Positions 41,582 to 50,937 are shown, counted from the first letter of the stretch. The stretch: DNA of 64,000 nt from Planotetraspora mira (GCF_016863275.1 NZ_BOOO01000031.1:171360-235359), one strand, 5' to 3'. Translations and numbers: made by a program. The notes: a model not told the origin generated them from the sequence alone.

Positions 41582-41640
41582 GTCCGGTGACGCCCCTTTC
41601 GATGATCCCTGCATTTCCTGCCGGGACGCTCGACAATACT

Positions 41641-41670
41641 TTGGCCGGGACCTGTATGACTAGGTATGCT
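41641..41670 (+). promoter_or_regulatory. candidate promoter of the metX-metY operon
   Basis: TTGGCC (41641-41646) and TATGCT (41665-41670) are 18 bases apart. The -10 ends 7 bases before the ATG at 41678, the same spacing as at the Cys-Cys leader, which again suggests a leaderless mRNA. Confidence 0.4.
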
Positions 41671-41677
41671 CTCGCCC

Positions 41678-42889
41678 ATGATGCCGCCCTCGACGCTCCC
41701 AGCCGGTTCGGTCGGCACTGTTGAAACGCAGTACCTCGACCTGCCGGAACCGGTGCTGCTGGACTGCGGGCAGGCGCTTTACCCGATCCGGGTGGCGTAC
41801 GAGACCTACGGCACCCTCTCCCCCGAGCGGGACAACGTCATCCTGGTGTGCCATGCGCTCAGCGGCGACGCCCACGCGGCGGGCTCGGCGAAGGCCTCCC
41901 CCGAGGAGAGCACACGCGACGGGTTCGGAGCCGAGGATCGCGACGGCTCGGCCAGCAAGGGACTCGGCTGGTGGGACGGGATGATCGGTCCCGGCAAGGC
42001 GTTCGACACCGACCGCTACTTCGTCGTCTCCACGAACCTGCTCGGCGGCTGTCGCGGGACGACGGGGCCGTCGTCGATCAACCCCGCGACGGGCAAGCCC
42101 TACGGATCCGACTTCCCCGTCATCACGGTCGCGGACATGGTGCGCACCGAGCGGGCGTTCCTGGACGTCCTCGGTATCGAGCGACTCGCGGCGGTGGCCG
42201 GCGGCTCGCTCGGCGGGATGCAGGCGTTGCAGTGGGCGATCCTGTTCCCTGATCAGGTCGATGCCGTCGTGGCGATCGCCAGTACGCACGCCCTGCACCC
42301 GCAGGGGGTCGCCTGGAACGCGATCGCGCGTAACGCCATCATGGGCGACCCCGCCTGGCAGGGCGGCCAGTACTACGGCACCGGCCGCGCACCCGACGCC
42401 GGGATGGGCGTGGCGCGGATGGTCGGCCACGTCACGTACCTGTCCGCTCCGGCGCTGAGCGACAAGTTCGGCCGGCGACTGCAGTTCGCCGACGACGTCC
42501 GCTACACGCTCGCCGAACCGGAGTTCGAGGTCGAAAGCTACCTCCGCCATCAGGCCGACTCGTTCGTCAAGCGCTTCGACGCCAACACCTATCTCTTCAC
42601 GTCACGGGCGCTGACCTATTTCGATCTCGCGCGGCAGCACGGCGGCGGATCTCTCGCGCGGGCACTCGAAGACGTCTCGGCCCGGACGCTGCTGATCGCG
42701 TTCAGCTCCGACTGGCTGTACCCCCCGTCCGCGTCTGAGGAGATTGAAGACGCGCTGCGCGTGCTCGGCAAGCCTGTCGAGTTCCAGGTGATCGATGCGC
42801 CGTACGGCCATGACTGCTTCCTGCTTGAGGAAGCGCGTCAGACTCCGATCATCCGCCGCTTCCTGGCCGAAGGTCAGGGCCGCGGGTGA
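41678..42889 (+). CDS. metX: homoserine O-acetyltransferase
   Basis: About 403 residues with the alpha/beta hydrolase fold of MetX. The motifs are LVCHALSGDAHAAG, STNLLGGCRGTTGPSSINP, the nucleophile elbow AVAGGSLGGMQALQW (Ser177), the conserved FSSDWLYPP acid loop, and the catalytic His in APYGHDCFLLEE near 380. It transfers acetyl (or succinyl) groups from acyl-CoA to homoserine for methionine synthesis. ATG 41678 lies at the distance expected for a leaderless transcript; ATG 41666 upstream would overlap the -10. It is followed after 19 bases by metY, giving direct sulfhydrylation. Confidence 0.93.
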   Translation: MMPPSTLPAGSVGTVETQYLDLPEPVLLDCGQALYPIRVAYETYGTLSPERDNVILVCHALSGDAHAAGSAKASPEESTRDGFGAEDRDGSASKGLGWWDGMIGPGKAFDTDRYFVVSTNLLGGCRGTTGPSSINPATGKPYGSDFPVITVADMVRTERAFLDVLGIERLAAVAGGSLGGMQALQWAILFPDQVDAVVAIASTHALHPQGVAWNAIARNAIMGDPAWQGGQYYGTGRAPDAGMGVARMVGHVTYLSAPALSDKFGRRLQFADDVRYTLAEPEFEVESYLRHQADSFVKRFDANTYLFTSRALTYFDLARQHGGGSLARALEDVSARTLLIAFSSDWLYPPSASEEIEDALRVLGKPVEFQVIDAPYGHDCFLLEEARQTPIIRRFLAEGQGRG

Positions 42890-42908
42890 CGCCGAGGAAG
42901 AGGATTTG

Positions 42909-44234
42909 GTGACCGACAAGTTCCCCCGCGCCGAGGAAGCTCGCGCGTTCGGATTCGAGACACGACAGTTGCACGCCGGACAACGGCCCGACCCGAACAC
43001 GGGCGCACGTGCGGTGCCGATCTTCCAGACGACCAGCTACGTGTTCGAGGATCCGGAGTCGGCGGCGGCGTACTTCAACCTCCAGGAGTACGGGAACACG
43101 TACTCGCGGATCATGAACCCGACCGTCGCGGTGTTCGAGGAGCGAGTGGCGAACCTGGAGGGCGGCTCCGGCGCGGTGGCGTTCGCCAGCGGGATCGCCG
43201 CGCAGGCGGCCGCGCTCTTCACGCTGCTGGAGCCCGGCGACCACGTCGTCTCGTCCTCGGCGCTCTACGGCGGGACGGTGAACCAGTTCAAGCACCTGCT
43301 GCGCAAGATGAGCGTCGAGGTGACGTGGGTCGACCCCGATGACCCGGACGCGTGGCGGCAGGCGGTCCGCCCGAACACGAAGGCCTTCTTCGGCGAGACG
43401 ATCGGCAACCCGGCCGGAAACGTGCTGGACATCGAGACCGTGGCATCCATCGCGCACGAGCACGAGCTGCCACTGATCGTGGACAACACGTTCGCGACGC
43501 CGTACCTGTGCCGCCCGATCGAATGGGGCGCCGACATCGTGATCCATTCGGCGACCAAGTTCATCGGCGGTCACGGCACGAGCATCGGCGGCGTCGTCGT
43601 CGAGGCGGGCACGTTCAACTGGTCCAACGGACGGTTCCCGGTGATCGCGGATCCGTCGCCCGCCTACCACGGCCTCCAGTTCCACGAGACGTTCGGGGCG
43701 TACGGCTACCTGATGAAGCTGCGCGCCGAGACCCTGCGCGATCTCGGCGCCGCGCTCGCGCCGCTCAACGCGTTCTTGTTCCTGCAAGGGCTCGAGACGC
43801 TGTCGCTGCGAATGGAACGCCACGTGGAGAACGCGCGGGCGGTCGCGGCGTTCCTCGAGTCGCACGAGTTGGCGGAGAACGTCACCTACCCCGGCCTGCC
43901 GTCGAGCAGGTACCGGCCGCTCGTGGACAAGTACCTGCCGCGTGGTGCCGGCGCGGTGTTCTCGTTCGACTGCGCCGGTGGCCGAGCCGGTGGGCAGGAC
44001 CTCATCCGCGGTGTGTCACTCTGGTCCCATCTGGCGAACGTCGGCGACGCGAAGAGCCTGATCATCCACCCGGCCAGCACGACGCACCGCCAGTTGGGCG
44101 ACGACGAACTCCGGGCCGCCGGGATCGGACCGGGGACGGTGCGGCTGTCGGTCGGCACCGAGTCCGTCGGGGATCTGATCTGGGACCTGGAGCAGAGTTT
44201 CGCGCACGTCGCCGCGACAGCGGGAAAGAGGTAG
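42909..44234 (+). CDS. metY: O-acetylhomoserine sulfhydrylase (PLP)
   Basis: 441 residues of the Cys/Met metabolism PLP family. Key segments: HAGQRPDPNTGARAVPIFQT, EYGNTYSRIMNPTVAVFEER, the PLP lysine in HSATKFIGGHGTS (Lys217), LFLQGLETLSLRMERH, and the closing HPASTTHRQL and RLSVGTES. It makes homocysteine from O-acetylhomoserine and sulfide, so it uses sulfide directly from sulfite reduction. GTG 42909 has an AGGAAGAGG ribosome site; TTG 42906 is an alternative. It forms an operon with metX and a CoA-binding protein and links to the organosulfur island upstream. Confidence 0.93.
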   Translation: MTDKFPRAEEARAFGFETRQLHAGQRPDPNTGARAVPIFQTTSYVFEDPESAAAYFNLQEYGNTYSRIMNPTVAVFEERVANLEGGSGAVAFASGIAAQAAALFTLLEPGDHVVSSSALYGGTVNQFKHLLRKMSVEVTWVDPDDPDAWRQAVRPNTKAFFGETIGNPAGNVLDIETVASIAHEHELPLIVDNTFATPYLCRPIEWGADIVIHSATKFIGGHGTSIGGVVVEAGTFNWSNGRFPVIADPSPAYHGLQFHETFGAYGYLMKLRAETLRDLGAALAPLNAFLFLQGLETLSLRMERHVENARAVAAFLESHELAENVTYPGLPSSRYRPLVDKYLPRGAGAVFSFDCAGGRAGGQDLIRGVSLWSHLANVGDAKSLIIHPASTTHRQLGDDELRAAGIGPGTVRLSVGTESVGDLIWDLEQSFAHVAATAGKR

Positions 44235-44241
44235 CGAGGGC

Positions 44242-44724
44242 ATGACCGATCTCGGGCACTACCAGGACCCGTTGACGATTCAACGCGTGCTCCACAGCGC
44301 GGGGACCATCGCGATCGTGGGCCTGTCGAACAACGAGTTGCGAGCCAGTTACTTCGTCGGCTACTACCTCAAGCGGCACGGCTACCGCGTGATCCCCGTG
44401 AATCCCCGCGAGACGCAGATCCTCGGGGAGACGTGCTACCCGAGCCTGCTGGACGTGCCCGTGCCGGTGGACATCGTGGACGTCTTCCGCGCGCCGGACG
44501 CACTGCCGCAGATCGCGCGAGACGCCGTCGCGATCAACGCCGGCACCCTCTGGTGCCAGTTCGGCGTGATCAACGAGGAGGGCGCGCGGATCGCGGAGGA
44601 CGGCGGCGCTACGGTGATCATGGACCGCTGCCTGAAGATCGAGCACGCGCGCTACGTGGGCCGGATGCACTGGCTCGGCTTCAACACCCAGCGCATCACG
44701 TCCGTCCGCGCCGGGCTCCAGTAG
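44242..44724 (+). CDS. CoA-binding-domain protein (YccU-like)
   Basis: 160 residues of the small CoA-binding Rossmann fold: GTIAIVGLSNNELRASYFVGYYLKRHGYRVIPVNPRETQILGE, then VDIVDVFRAPDALPQIARDA, NAGTLWCQFGVINEEGARIAEDGG, and VIMDRCLKIEHAR. Family members are CoA-binding and of unknown role; they are very often next to metY in actinobacteria. The gene starts 7 bases after metY, so it belongs to the operon. Confidence 0.85.
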   Translation: MTDLGHYQDPLTIQRVLHSAGTIAIVGLSNNELRASYFVGYYLKRHGYRVIPVNPRETQILGETCYPSLLDVPVPVDIVDVFRAPDALPQIARDAVAINAGTLWCQFGVINEEGARIAEDGGATVIMDRCLKIEHARYVGRMHWLGFNTQRITSVRAGLQ

Positions 44725-44782
44725 ACGACGAGGCGAACCCGTCGCCGAGCCTTACGGCTGGACCGCTGTAGGGGCGGACGAC

Positions 44783-45883
44783 TCATGCCACGTGCAGCGG
44801 CTCCGACGTCCGGACCAGGTCCACGATGGAGTCGTGGATCCTGTGCCGGTACGGCCGGCGCGAGCCGTACCCGATGGAGGCCGCGACGTTGCCGCCCGCC
44901 AGCCTGCCTTGGTGCAGGGCATGCTGCCCGCTCATCGGGGTGATCTTGCCGGGCCTGGTGAGGTCGGGGACGGCGGCCACGTCGCCGCAGGCGTAGATCT
45001 CGGGACGGCCGGGCACGGCCAGGTGCTCGTCCACCCTGATCCTGCCCTGCTCGGCCGCCAGTCCGAGGTTGGTCACGAGCGGATCGGGACGGACCCCGAA
45101 GCTCCACACGATCGTGCGCGTGGGGATGAACTCGCCGTCGGTGAGCCGCAGCCCCCGGGAGGTGACCTGGCCCAGCGAGGTCTGCGTCCGGACCTCCACG
45201 CCCTGCGACCGCAACATCCGCGCCGTGGTCCTGGACAGGCGGTGCCGCATGTCAGGCAGCAGCCACTCGGCGGGATCGGCCAGGATCCAGCGGATCGGCT
45301 GCCCGCGCAACCGCGGGTCGCGGCAGGCGATCGACTGGGACAGCCACTGCCCGGCCGAGGCCGCCGCCGTACCCGCGTATCCCGCGCCGAGCACGACGAA
45401 CGTGCAGTGCGCCGCGCGTTCGAAGGGATCGGTGCTCGCGGCGGCCAGGGAAAGCCGCCGGTGGATGTGATCGCGCAGATGGAGGGCCTGGCCGACGTCG
45501 TGGAAGCCGACGCTGTGCGCCGAGACCGCGGAGACCTGGGCGACTTCGCTCACGCCTCCCGCCGCGACGATCAGCCGGTCGTAGTCCAGCACGCCGCCGT
45601 CGTAGAGCACGCGCCGGGCGCGGGCGTCGATGTGGGTGACCGTGCCGAGCACCACCCGCACACCCGGCAGCGTCTCGGCCAGCGGCACGCTCACCCGATC
45701 CGGGTTGAGCACGCCCGTCATCACCTGCGGGAGCAGCTCCGGATGGAGCGCGACGCCGGTCGGGTTGACCAGCATGATCTCCGCGCCGTCTCCCACCCTG
45801 CGCGACAGGGCACGGGCCGCCTGGTATCCGGCGACCCCGGCTCCGACGATCACAACCTGTGGCCTGTTCGATGTCACGATCAT
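44783..45883 (-). CDS. NDH-2-like FAD/NAD(P)H-dependent oxidoreductase
   Basis: 366 residues with the type II NADH dehydrogenase layout: FAD motif QVVIVGAGVAGYQAARALSR near the N-terminus, YDRLIVAAGGVS, NAD site TFVVLGAGYAGTAAASAGQW, and the second FAD contact IYACGDVAAVPDLT near 300. The C-terminus is short and lacks the usual membrane-anchoring helix, so it may be soluble. ATG 45881-45883 overlaps the stop of the cytochrome b gene (ATGA at 45880-45883), so the two are strictly coupled. Inference: it donates electrons from NAD(P)H to quinone or to cytochrome b. Confidence 0.85.
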   Translation of the reverse strand: MIVTSNRPQVVIVGAGVAGYQAARALSRRVGDGAEIMLVNPTGVALHPELLPQVMTGVLNPDRVSVPLAETLPGVRVVLGTVTHIDARARRVLYDGGVLDYDRLIVAAGGVSEVAQVSAVSAHSVGFHDVGQALHLRDHIHRRLSLAAASTDPFERAAHCTFVVLGAGYAGTAAASAGQWLSQSIACRDPRLRGQPIRWILADPAEWLLPDMRHRLSRTTARMLRSQGVEVRTQTSLGQVTSRGLRLTDGEFIPTRTIVWSFGVRPDPLVTNLGLAAEQGRIRVDEHLAVPGRPEIYACGDVAAVPDLTRPGKITPMSGQHALHQGRLAGGNVAASIGYGSRRPYRHRIHDSIVDLVRTSEPLHVA

Positions 45884-47265
45884 CTGCCTGAGGTGATCGC
45901 CGGGTCCCGGCGCTCCTGCTGCGCCGGCCGTTCGTGGAATCCGCCGTCCGGGGAGCGCGTGATGATCCCGGTCTCCACTCCGTGCTCGGCCACCTCGTGA
46001 TCCGTCTGCTGAAGTGCGAGGCAGACCCACCGGGTGACGACGAAGGCGATGACGGGGCCGATGAGCACGGCGAACCTGAAGAAGATCGTCACAGCCTCGA
46101 CCGCGAGCTGGAACTGCACGGCGATCTGGTCGTTGGCCGCGGCCGCCCACAGCAGGCCGTAGAACGTGACGCCCGCGACCGCGATGCCCGTCTTCACCGG
46201 CGTCTCACGTGGCCGATCGAGCAGGTCATGTGCGAGCGTCTCGCGGGCCATGCGGCTCGTGGTCTTGGGCCGGCCCAGCGCGTCGCGGCGGCCGCGGCGC
46301 GAGACGAGGAAGCGCTCGGCTGCCGGGTAGGCGGCCAGGGCGGTGAAGAAGACCCCGGGCACCACCAGTGTGGGGACGAGGACCGCGAGGCTGAGCGTGT
46401 GGTCCCCGATGGTGAGTTCCCACCCGGGCATGATCCGGAGGGCGCCGTCGAGGAACCCCATGTACCAGTCGGGAACCGAGCCCGCCGAGATCTGTGTCGG
46501 CGTGGCGGGGCCGTACAGCCATATGGGGGCGATCTGGAACCCGAACCCGAGGATGATCAGCATGCCGATCGTCGCGAGCGCCATCATCGGGCGCGCGCTC
46601 CGCCGCGCCGGCAGCGAGGCGACGAACCGGGAATGGCCGTGCCGCCGCACCAGCAGTTCACGGGCCACCAGCAGCACGGCCACGACGACCGCGATCAGCA
46701 GGTGCCCCCCGTACATGACCGGAATGACCCTGTCCCCGGGGAAGCCCGGGCCGAACAGCAGCGACAGCGCCCAGGTCCCCACCACCGGGATGGACTGCAC
46801 CACCGACACGATCAGCCACAGGCCCCCACCCGACAGCAAGTGGTCAGGCAGGGCGTTGCCGGTCTCCCCCGCGGCCATGCCCAGCGCCAGTAGCGTCACC
46901 CAGATCAGCCACTGCCCGGTCCGCGGGCGGCGGAACGCGCCGGTGAGGAACACGCGCAGCAACTGCAACACGACGGCCGCCACGAAGACGAGCGCCGCCC
47001 AGTGGTGGACCTGGCGGATGAGCAGGCCGCCGCGCACCTCCAGGCTCAGATGCATGGTCGAGTCGAAGGCCTTGCTGACCAGGAGTCCGCGCAGCAGGCC
47101 GTACGAACCGTCATAGGTCACTCGGGACATGCCGGGGTCGTAGAACACCATCAGCGCCGCCCCGGTCACCAACAGGACGACGAGCGACCAGACGGCGATC
47201 TCCGCGAACATGAACGACCAGTGGGAGAACTGAAACGAGCGGCGCTCGGCCGACGACGGACGCAT
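45880..47265 (-). CDS. stand-alone QcrB-like cytochrome b
   Basis: 461 residues with about nine membrane helices. The helix pair carrying heme histidines includes VRGGLLIRQVHHWAALVFVAAVVL and MYGGHLLIAVVVAVLL. The Qo-site motif is PDWY (SVPDWYMGFLDGALRIMPGWE), a variant of PEWY of cytochrome b/b6. It is slightly shorter than QcrB and has no QcrA or QcrC neighbours; instead an NDH-2-like flavoprotein is overlapping. This suggests a dedicated quinone-reacting cytochrome b or an alternative bc-like module. The MocR gene is divergent. Confidence 0.85.
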   Translation of the reverse strand: MRPSSAERRSFQFSHWSFMFAEIAVWSLVVLLVTGAALMVFYDPGMSRVTYDGSYGLLRGLLVSKAFDSTMHLSLEVRGGLLIRQVHHWAALVFVAAVVLQLLRVFLTGAFRRPRTGQWLIWVTLLALGMAAGETGNALPDHLLSGGGLWLIVSVVQSIPVVGTWALSLLFGPGFPGDRVIPVMYGGHLLIAVVVAVLLVARELLVRRHGHSRFVASLPARRSARPMMALATIGMLIILGFGFQIAPIWLYGPATPTQISAGSVPDWYMGFLDGALRIMPGWELTIGDHTLSLAVLVPTLVVPGVFFTALAAYPAAERFLVSRRGRRDALGRPKTTSRMARETLAHDLLDRPRETPVKTGIAVAGVTFYGLLWAAAANDQIAVQFQLAVEAVTIFFRFAVLIGPVIAFVVTRWVCLALQQTDHEVAEHGVETGIITRSPDGGFHERPAQQERRDPAITSGR

Positions 47266-47460
47266 GTGGGGCCCCCTAACCTTGCCTCACTCACATGACG
47301 GGATCGGCCCGGGATATGTGACGCCGATGAGGCGTCGGTGACGGTGATTCGCGTCACTGCCATCGGATCCTCGGATCCATCCCGATCGCCGATCGCGCCG
47401 TCGGGGCCTGATATGACATGAGGTGCGGGACGAGGGCGAACGTTACAGGGGGGTCGGTCG

Positions 47461-48906
47461 ATGCAGGGCTCGCCGGGCGATGGCCGGGCCGGCTTCGGGT
47501 CGGGGCTCGACCTGCATCTCGATCTGCCCGGCATCGGCGGGGTGGGGCGGTCGCTGGAGGCCGCCCTCCGCGACGCGGTGCGGTCGGGGCGGCTGACCGC
47601 GGGCACCCGACTCCCGGGCACCCGTAGTCTCGCCGCCGACCTCGGCCTGTCCAGGGGCACGGTCGTCCATGCCTACACGCAGTTGATCGCCGAGGGGTGG
47701 CTGACGGGCGCGCGTGGATCCGGCACCCGGGTGGCCGACGTGCTGCCGGAGTCCGACACCGGCGAGACTGTCGGCCACGGTCGTCTGGAGCCTCGCGCCG
47801 CGTCCCTGGGCGACCTGCGTCCCGGCCGGCCCGACGTCAGCACCTTTCCGCGCGCAGACTGGGTTTCGAGTGTCCGCCGGGTGATGTCGGCGATGGAGTC
47901 CGAGCAGATGGGCTACCCCGACCCGGCGGGCATGCCCGCGCTGCGCTGGGCGGTCGCCGACTACGTCTCGCGGACCCGCGGAGTGTGGGCGAGCGCCGAA
48001 TCGACAGTGATCACTGCGGGGTTCACCCAGGCGCTCGCGCTGCTCGCGCGCACCTTCCGCCGTCTCGGCGCCCAGCGCGCGGCGACCGAGAACCCGGGGT
48101 TCGTGCTGCACCGTGAACTGCTGGCCGCGGCGGGGATCGCCCCTGTGCCGCTGGCGGTGGACGCGGACGGCGCCGATCCGTCGGGCCTCCCGGACGGCAC
48201 GGGGTTCGCGCTGCTCACTCCGGCCCACCAGCACCCGTGGGGCGTCGTGCTGGCGCCGGGAAGACGCTCGGCGTTCATCGACTGGGCCCGGCGGAACGAC
48301 GCCTACGTGATCGAGGACGACTACGACGGCGAGTTCCGCTACGACCAGCAGCCGGTCGGCGCGATGCAGGCGCTGGCGCCCGATCGGGTGATCTACGCGG
48401 GCAGCACCAGCAAGACCCTCGCGCCGGGAGCGCGGCTCGGCTGGCTGGTGGTGCCCGCCCCGCTGCGCGGTCCGCTGCTGCAGACCGTGCGGGAGACCGG
48501 CTCGGCGCTCCCCGTGATCGACCAACTCGTGCTCGCCGACCTGCTCTCCCACGGCGGCTACGACCGACACGTCCGGCGGGCCCGGCTGGGTTACCGGCGG
48601 CGCCGCCACGAGCTGGCCGACCGGCTGGCCACGGTCACCGACACGCTGCTCACGGGCGTCGCCGCAGGGTTGCACGCGCTGCTGCCGGTCGCCTCGGCGA
48701 CCGCCGAACGCGAACTGGTCGCCACGGCGGAGCGGGCGGGACTGCTCCTGCACGGCCTGCACACCGCGGGCTACTGGCACCCGACGGGCGAGGAGCGTCC
48801 CGCCGCCCTCATCATCGGCTACGCATCGCCGCCGCAGCACGCCTGGCGCCGGGCGCTCGACATGCTGGTCTCGCTGGTCGGCAGGCCGCCCGGCGCCATC
48901 AGGTAG
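47461..48906 (+). CDS. MocR-family (GntR-aminotransferase) transcriptional regulator
   Basis: 481 residues. The N-terminal GntR winged helix is at 30-95 (LEAALRDAVRSGRLTAGTRLPGTRSLAADLGLSRGTVVHAYTQL). The aminotransferase-like domain follows, with EDDYDGEFRYDQQPVGAMQAL and the PLP lysine in GSTSKTLAPGARLGW (Lys318). MocR proteins sense PLP-linked amines or vitamin B6. ATG 47461 has a G-rich upstream stretch. It is divergent from the cytochrome b operon and its tail overlaps the epimerase gene by 8 bases on the other strand. The target is unknown; the adjacent cytochrome b operon is possible. Confidence 0.88.
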   Translation: MQGSPGDGRAGFGSGLDLHLDLPGIGGVGRSLEAALRDAVRSGRLTAGTRLPGTRSLAADLGLSRGTVVHAYTQLIAEGWLTGARGSGTRVADVLPESDTGETVGHGRLEPRAASLGDLRPGRPDVSTFPRADWVSSVRRVMSAMESEQMGYPDPAGMPALRWAVADYVSRTRGVWASAESTVITAGFTQALALLARTFRRLGAQRAATENPGFVLHRELLAAAGIAPVPLAVDADGADPSGLPDGTGFALLTPAHQHPWGVVLAPGRRSAFIDWARRNDAYVIEDDYDGEFRYDQQPVGAMQALAPDRVIYAGSTSKTLAPGARLGWLVVPAPLRGPLLQTVRETGSALPVIDQLVLADLLSHGGYDRHVRRARLGYRRRRHELADRLATVTDTLLTGVAAGLHALLPVASATAERELVATAERAGLLLHGLHTAGYWHPTGEERPAALIIGYASPPQHAWRRALDMLVSLVGRPPGAIR

Positions 48907-49771
48907 CGGTGCCGCCGGCGAACGCCGCGAAGCCGTCCCGCCACGACGGATACCTCGGCACCCAGCCGAGGTGCTTGCGGGCGTAGTGGTTGTCCGCGCC
49001 GCGCGCCCACCCCTGCCGGCCGGTGTCCGCCGAAGTCGGAGGTGTGGCGCCCACGGCCGCGCAGAAGGCGGACACCCATTCCCCGCCCGGCGCCGGCTCG
49101 TCGTCGCAGACGTTGACCGCATGATTGGCGGGCCAGTCGAGTGCCTGCACCGCCGCAGTGGCGGCGTCGTCGGCGTGCACGAAGGAGACCACGTCGCCGC
49201 CGGCGGCCAGTCCGCCCGCCCGTGCCATGTCCGCGGCGAGGCCGTCGGGCGCGTACCAGGTTCCGGGGCCGTAGAACTCTCCGTAGCGCAGCACAACCCA
49301 CTCGGGCATCTCGTGGACGGCCGCCTCCAGCGCCGCCGCGGCCCCTACTCTCGTTCCCCGCTCCCCCGGTGCGGCGAGATCGAGCGGCGTCGTCTCGTCG
49401 GCCGGCTCGTCTCCCGCCTCGTAGATCCAGGCGATGCTCTGTGCCACCATCCGGCGTACGCCTGCGGCCAGTGCCGCGTCGACCAGGTTGCGGGTGCCCT
49501 GCCTGCGCAGCGCCGCGTTCGCCGCGAAGTCGCCTGCGGCCAGGTCGGTGAGCTGGTGCATCACGATGTCGGGCGCTGCCTCTATGACCGCGGCGGCGAG
49601 GCCCGCGCCGTCGAGGGCGTCGGCCACCACAGGCTCCGCGCCCGACGCGCGCAGCGCGGCGGCCCGGTCGGGCTTCCGGGTGAGGGCCGTGACCTGGTGT
49701 CCCTCGGCGACCAGCAGCGGCACCACCCGCCGGCCGATGACCCCAGTCGCTCCCGCAAGAAAGATCCGCAT
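48899..49771 (-). CDS. NAD-dependent epimerase/dehydratase (extended SDR)
   Basis: 290 residues, N-terminal MRIFLAGATGVIGRRVVPLLVAEGH (GxxGxxG), VRRMVAQSIAWIYEAGDE in place of the usual YxxxK region, and VNVCDDEPAPGGEWVSAF at the C-terminus. The catalytic tyrosine/lysine pair is not obvious (VLRYGEFYGPGTWYAP carries tyrosines further on), so it is closer to atypical SDRs with a NAD(P)-binding role. The start is 14 bases beyond the stop of the cupin gene on the same strand, so they may form an operon. Convergent with the MocR gene. Confidence 0.82.
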   Translation of the reverse strand: MRIFLAGATGVIGRRVVPLLVAEGHQVTALTRKPDRAAALRASGAEPVVADALDGAGLAAAVIEAAPDIVMHQLTDLAAGDFAANAALRRQGTRNLVDAALAAGVRRMVAQSIAWIYEAGDEPADETTPLDLAAPGERGTRVGAAAALEAAVHEMPEWVVLRYGEFYGPGTWYAPDGLAADMARAGGLAAGGDVVSFVHADDAATAAVQALDWPANHAVNVCDDEPAPGGEWVSAFCAAVGATPPTSADTGRQGWARGADNHYARKHLGWVPRYPSWRDGFAAFAGGTAT

Positions 49772-49783
49772 GCCTGCCGCCGA

Positions 49784-50188
49784 TCAGTTCGGCCGGGGAG
49801 CACGGCGGTCACGGCGGGCCGCGAGCTCTGCGTCGTCGACGTAGGTGAGCATCGGCACATCGGGCACACAGAACATGACCACGACGAACCGGCTCCACGA
49901 GTCGGACAGGTTGTTGGCCGCCTGGTAGTGGATGACATCGCCGCCGGGCTCCCAGAACGCCTCACCCGCGCGGATCACCCGCTCCGGCTCGCCCTCCAAC
50001 TCGAAGATCATCTCCCCTTCGACCATGTAGCCGTAGACCGGGCCCGAGTGCCGGTGCGGCGGAGAGCCGGGGTCGCCGGGCGGCAGTTCGATGAGCGCGG
50101 TCATCACATCGGCGGGGTCGGGAAGCTTGGACGGCGTCCCGTGGAAAAGCAGGCTCAGGACGCTGTTGCCTTTAGTGTCTATGTCCAT
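49784..50188 (-). CDS. cupin-domain protein
   Basis: 134 residues with one cupin barrel: PPHRHSGPVYGYMVEGEMIFELEG (motif 1, HxH...E) and GEAFWEPGGDVIHYQAANN (motif 2). The metal-binding histidines are present. No assigned reaction. It is upstream of the SDR gene with 12 bases between, suggesting co-transcription. Confidence 0.85.
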   Translation of the reverse strand: MDIDTKGNSVLSLLFHGTPSKLPDPADVMTALIELPPGDPGSPPHRHSGPVYGYMVEGEMIFELEGEPERVIRAGEAFWEPGGDVIHYQAANNLSDSWSRFVVVMFCVPDVPMLTYVDDAELAARRDRRAPRPN

Positions 50189-50360
50189 GTCTTCGACGCT
50201 AGCCGGGAAGCGGACCAGTGAACTAGTCCACTTCTCGGCTCATCGGATGTACCACTTTTCGGAGACGAACCGGCCGGGAGCGACCATCACGAGGCAGGTG
50301 AGCAGCGATGACGCGCCGCACGCCGGTACCCGCGGTTGAAGACCGTCCTCTCCGGCCTCA

Positions 50361-50594
50361 TCAGTTCTGGCCGCGGAATCGAGACCGGCGGCGAAGGAGC
50401 GCCCAGATCATCACCACGGCCGCCACGACCCCGGGCCCACAGTGGGCGAGAAGGACGCCTCCGAGGCTGGGACCGCCCCAGTCGCCCTGGTACGTCGCCG
50501 GATCGGACATGTCGATGACGAACGGCTCGACGAGTGCGCGGGCGACGGCGTATGCGCCCACGATGAAGCCGAATATCTTGATGGCCTTCCACAT
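50361..50594 (-). CDS. small membrane protein, unknown function
   Basis: 77 residues with two predicted membrane helices (IKIFGFIVGAYAVARALVEPF and GVLLAHCGPGVVAAVVMIWALL) separated by a polar DMSDPATYQGDWGGPS segment. ATG 50592-50594 is the most protein-like start; the ribosome site is weak (GAAGG immediately adjacent). I recognise no family; similar short membrane proteins occur as orphans in actinomycetes. Confidence 0.6.
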   Translation of the reverse strand: MWKAIKIFGFIVGAYAVARALVEPFVIDMSDPATYQGDWGGPSLGGVLLAHCGPGVVAAVVMIWALLRRRSRFRGQN

Positions 50595-50937
50595 GCCTTC
50601 ACGGTAAGTTCGCGATTCACCGAATGGGCGAGCCCATTGAATTCCGACTACCGGGAGCATTCCGGTAGCGCGCGAACGCGCGTGGCGGGCGTGAGACGCT
50701 CCACTGCCCCGACTCCCCGCATCAGCGGCAGCCGGACCAACGCGTCCCGCATCCGCTTGCCGCCCGCGGTCTTGGGCACCATCAGCCGGATGTCGGGGCC
50801 GATCCGCTGCTTCTTGCGAACCAAGGGGCGGTGGCCATCGCTGCAACGAAGGAAGGCGACGCCGTGGTCACCTCCGGTCGCCGCGAGTTCCCCCGGGGGT
50901 GGTCGTTACCTGATGGAATTTCTGCCGCCCCGCTGAA
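50595..50937 (-). other. unassigned stretch with a possible gene remnant
   Basis: A reverse-strand frame ending in TAG at 50648-50650 stays open for about 90 codons (VRKKQRIGPDIRLMVPKTAG, GGKRMRDALVRLPLMRGVG) but has no convincing start and is closed by TAA upstream near the SMR stop. I do not recognise it; it may be the tail of a lost gene. Nothing else is seen here. Confidence 0.25.

Noticed and set aside
41582..41677. SAM or SAH riboswitch before metX
   Set aside because: Only about 95 bases separate the divergent genes, the promoter takes up most of it, and no aptamer motif can be read.
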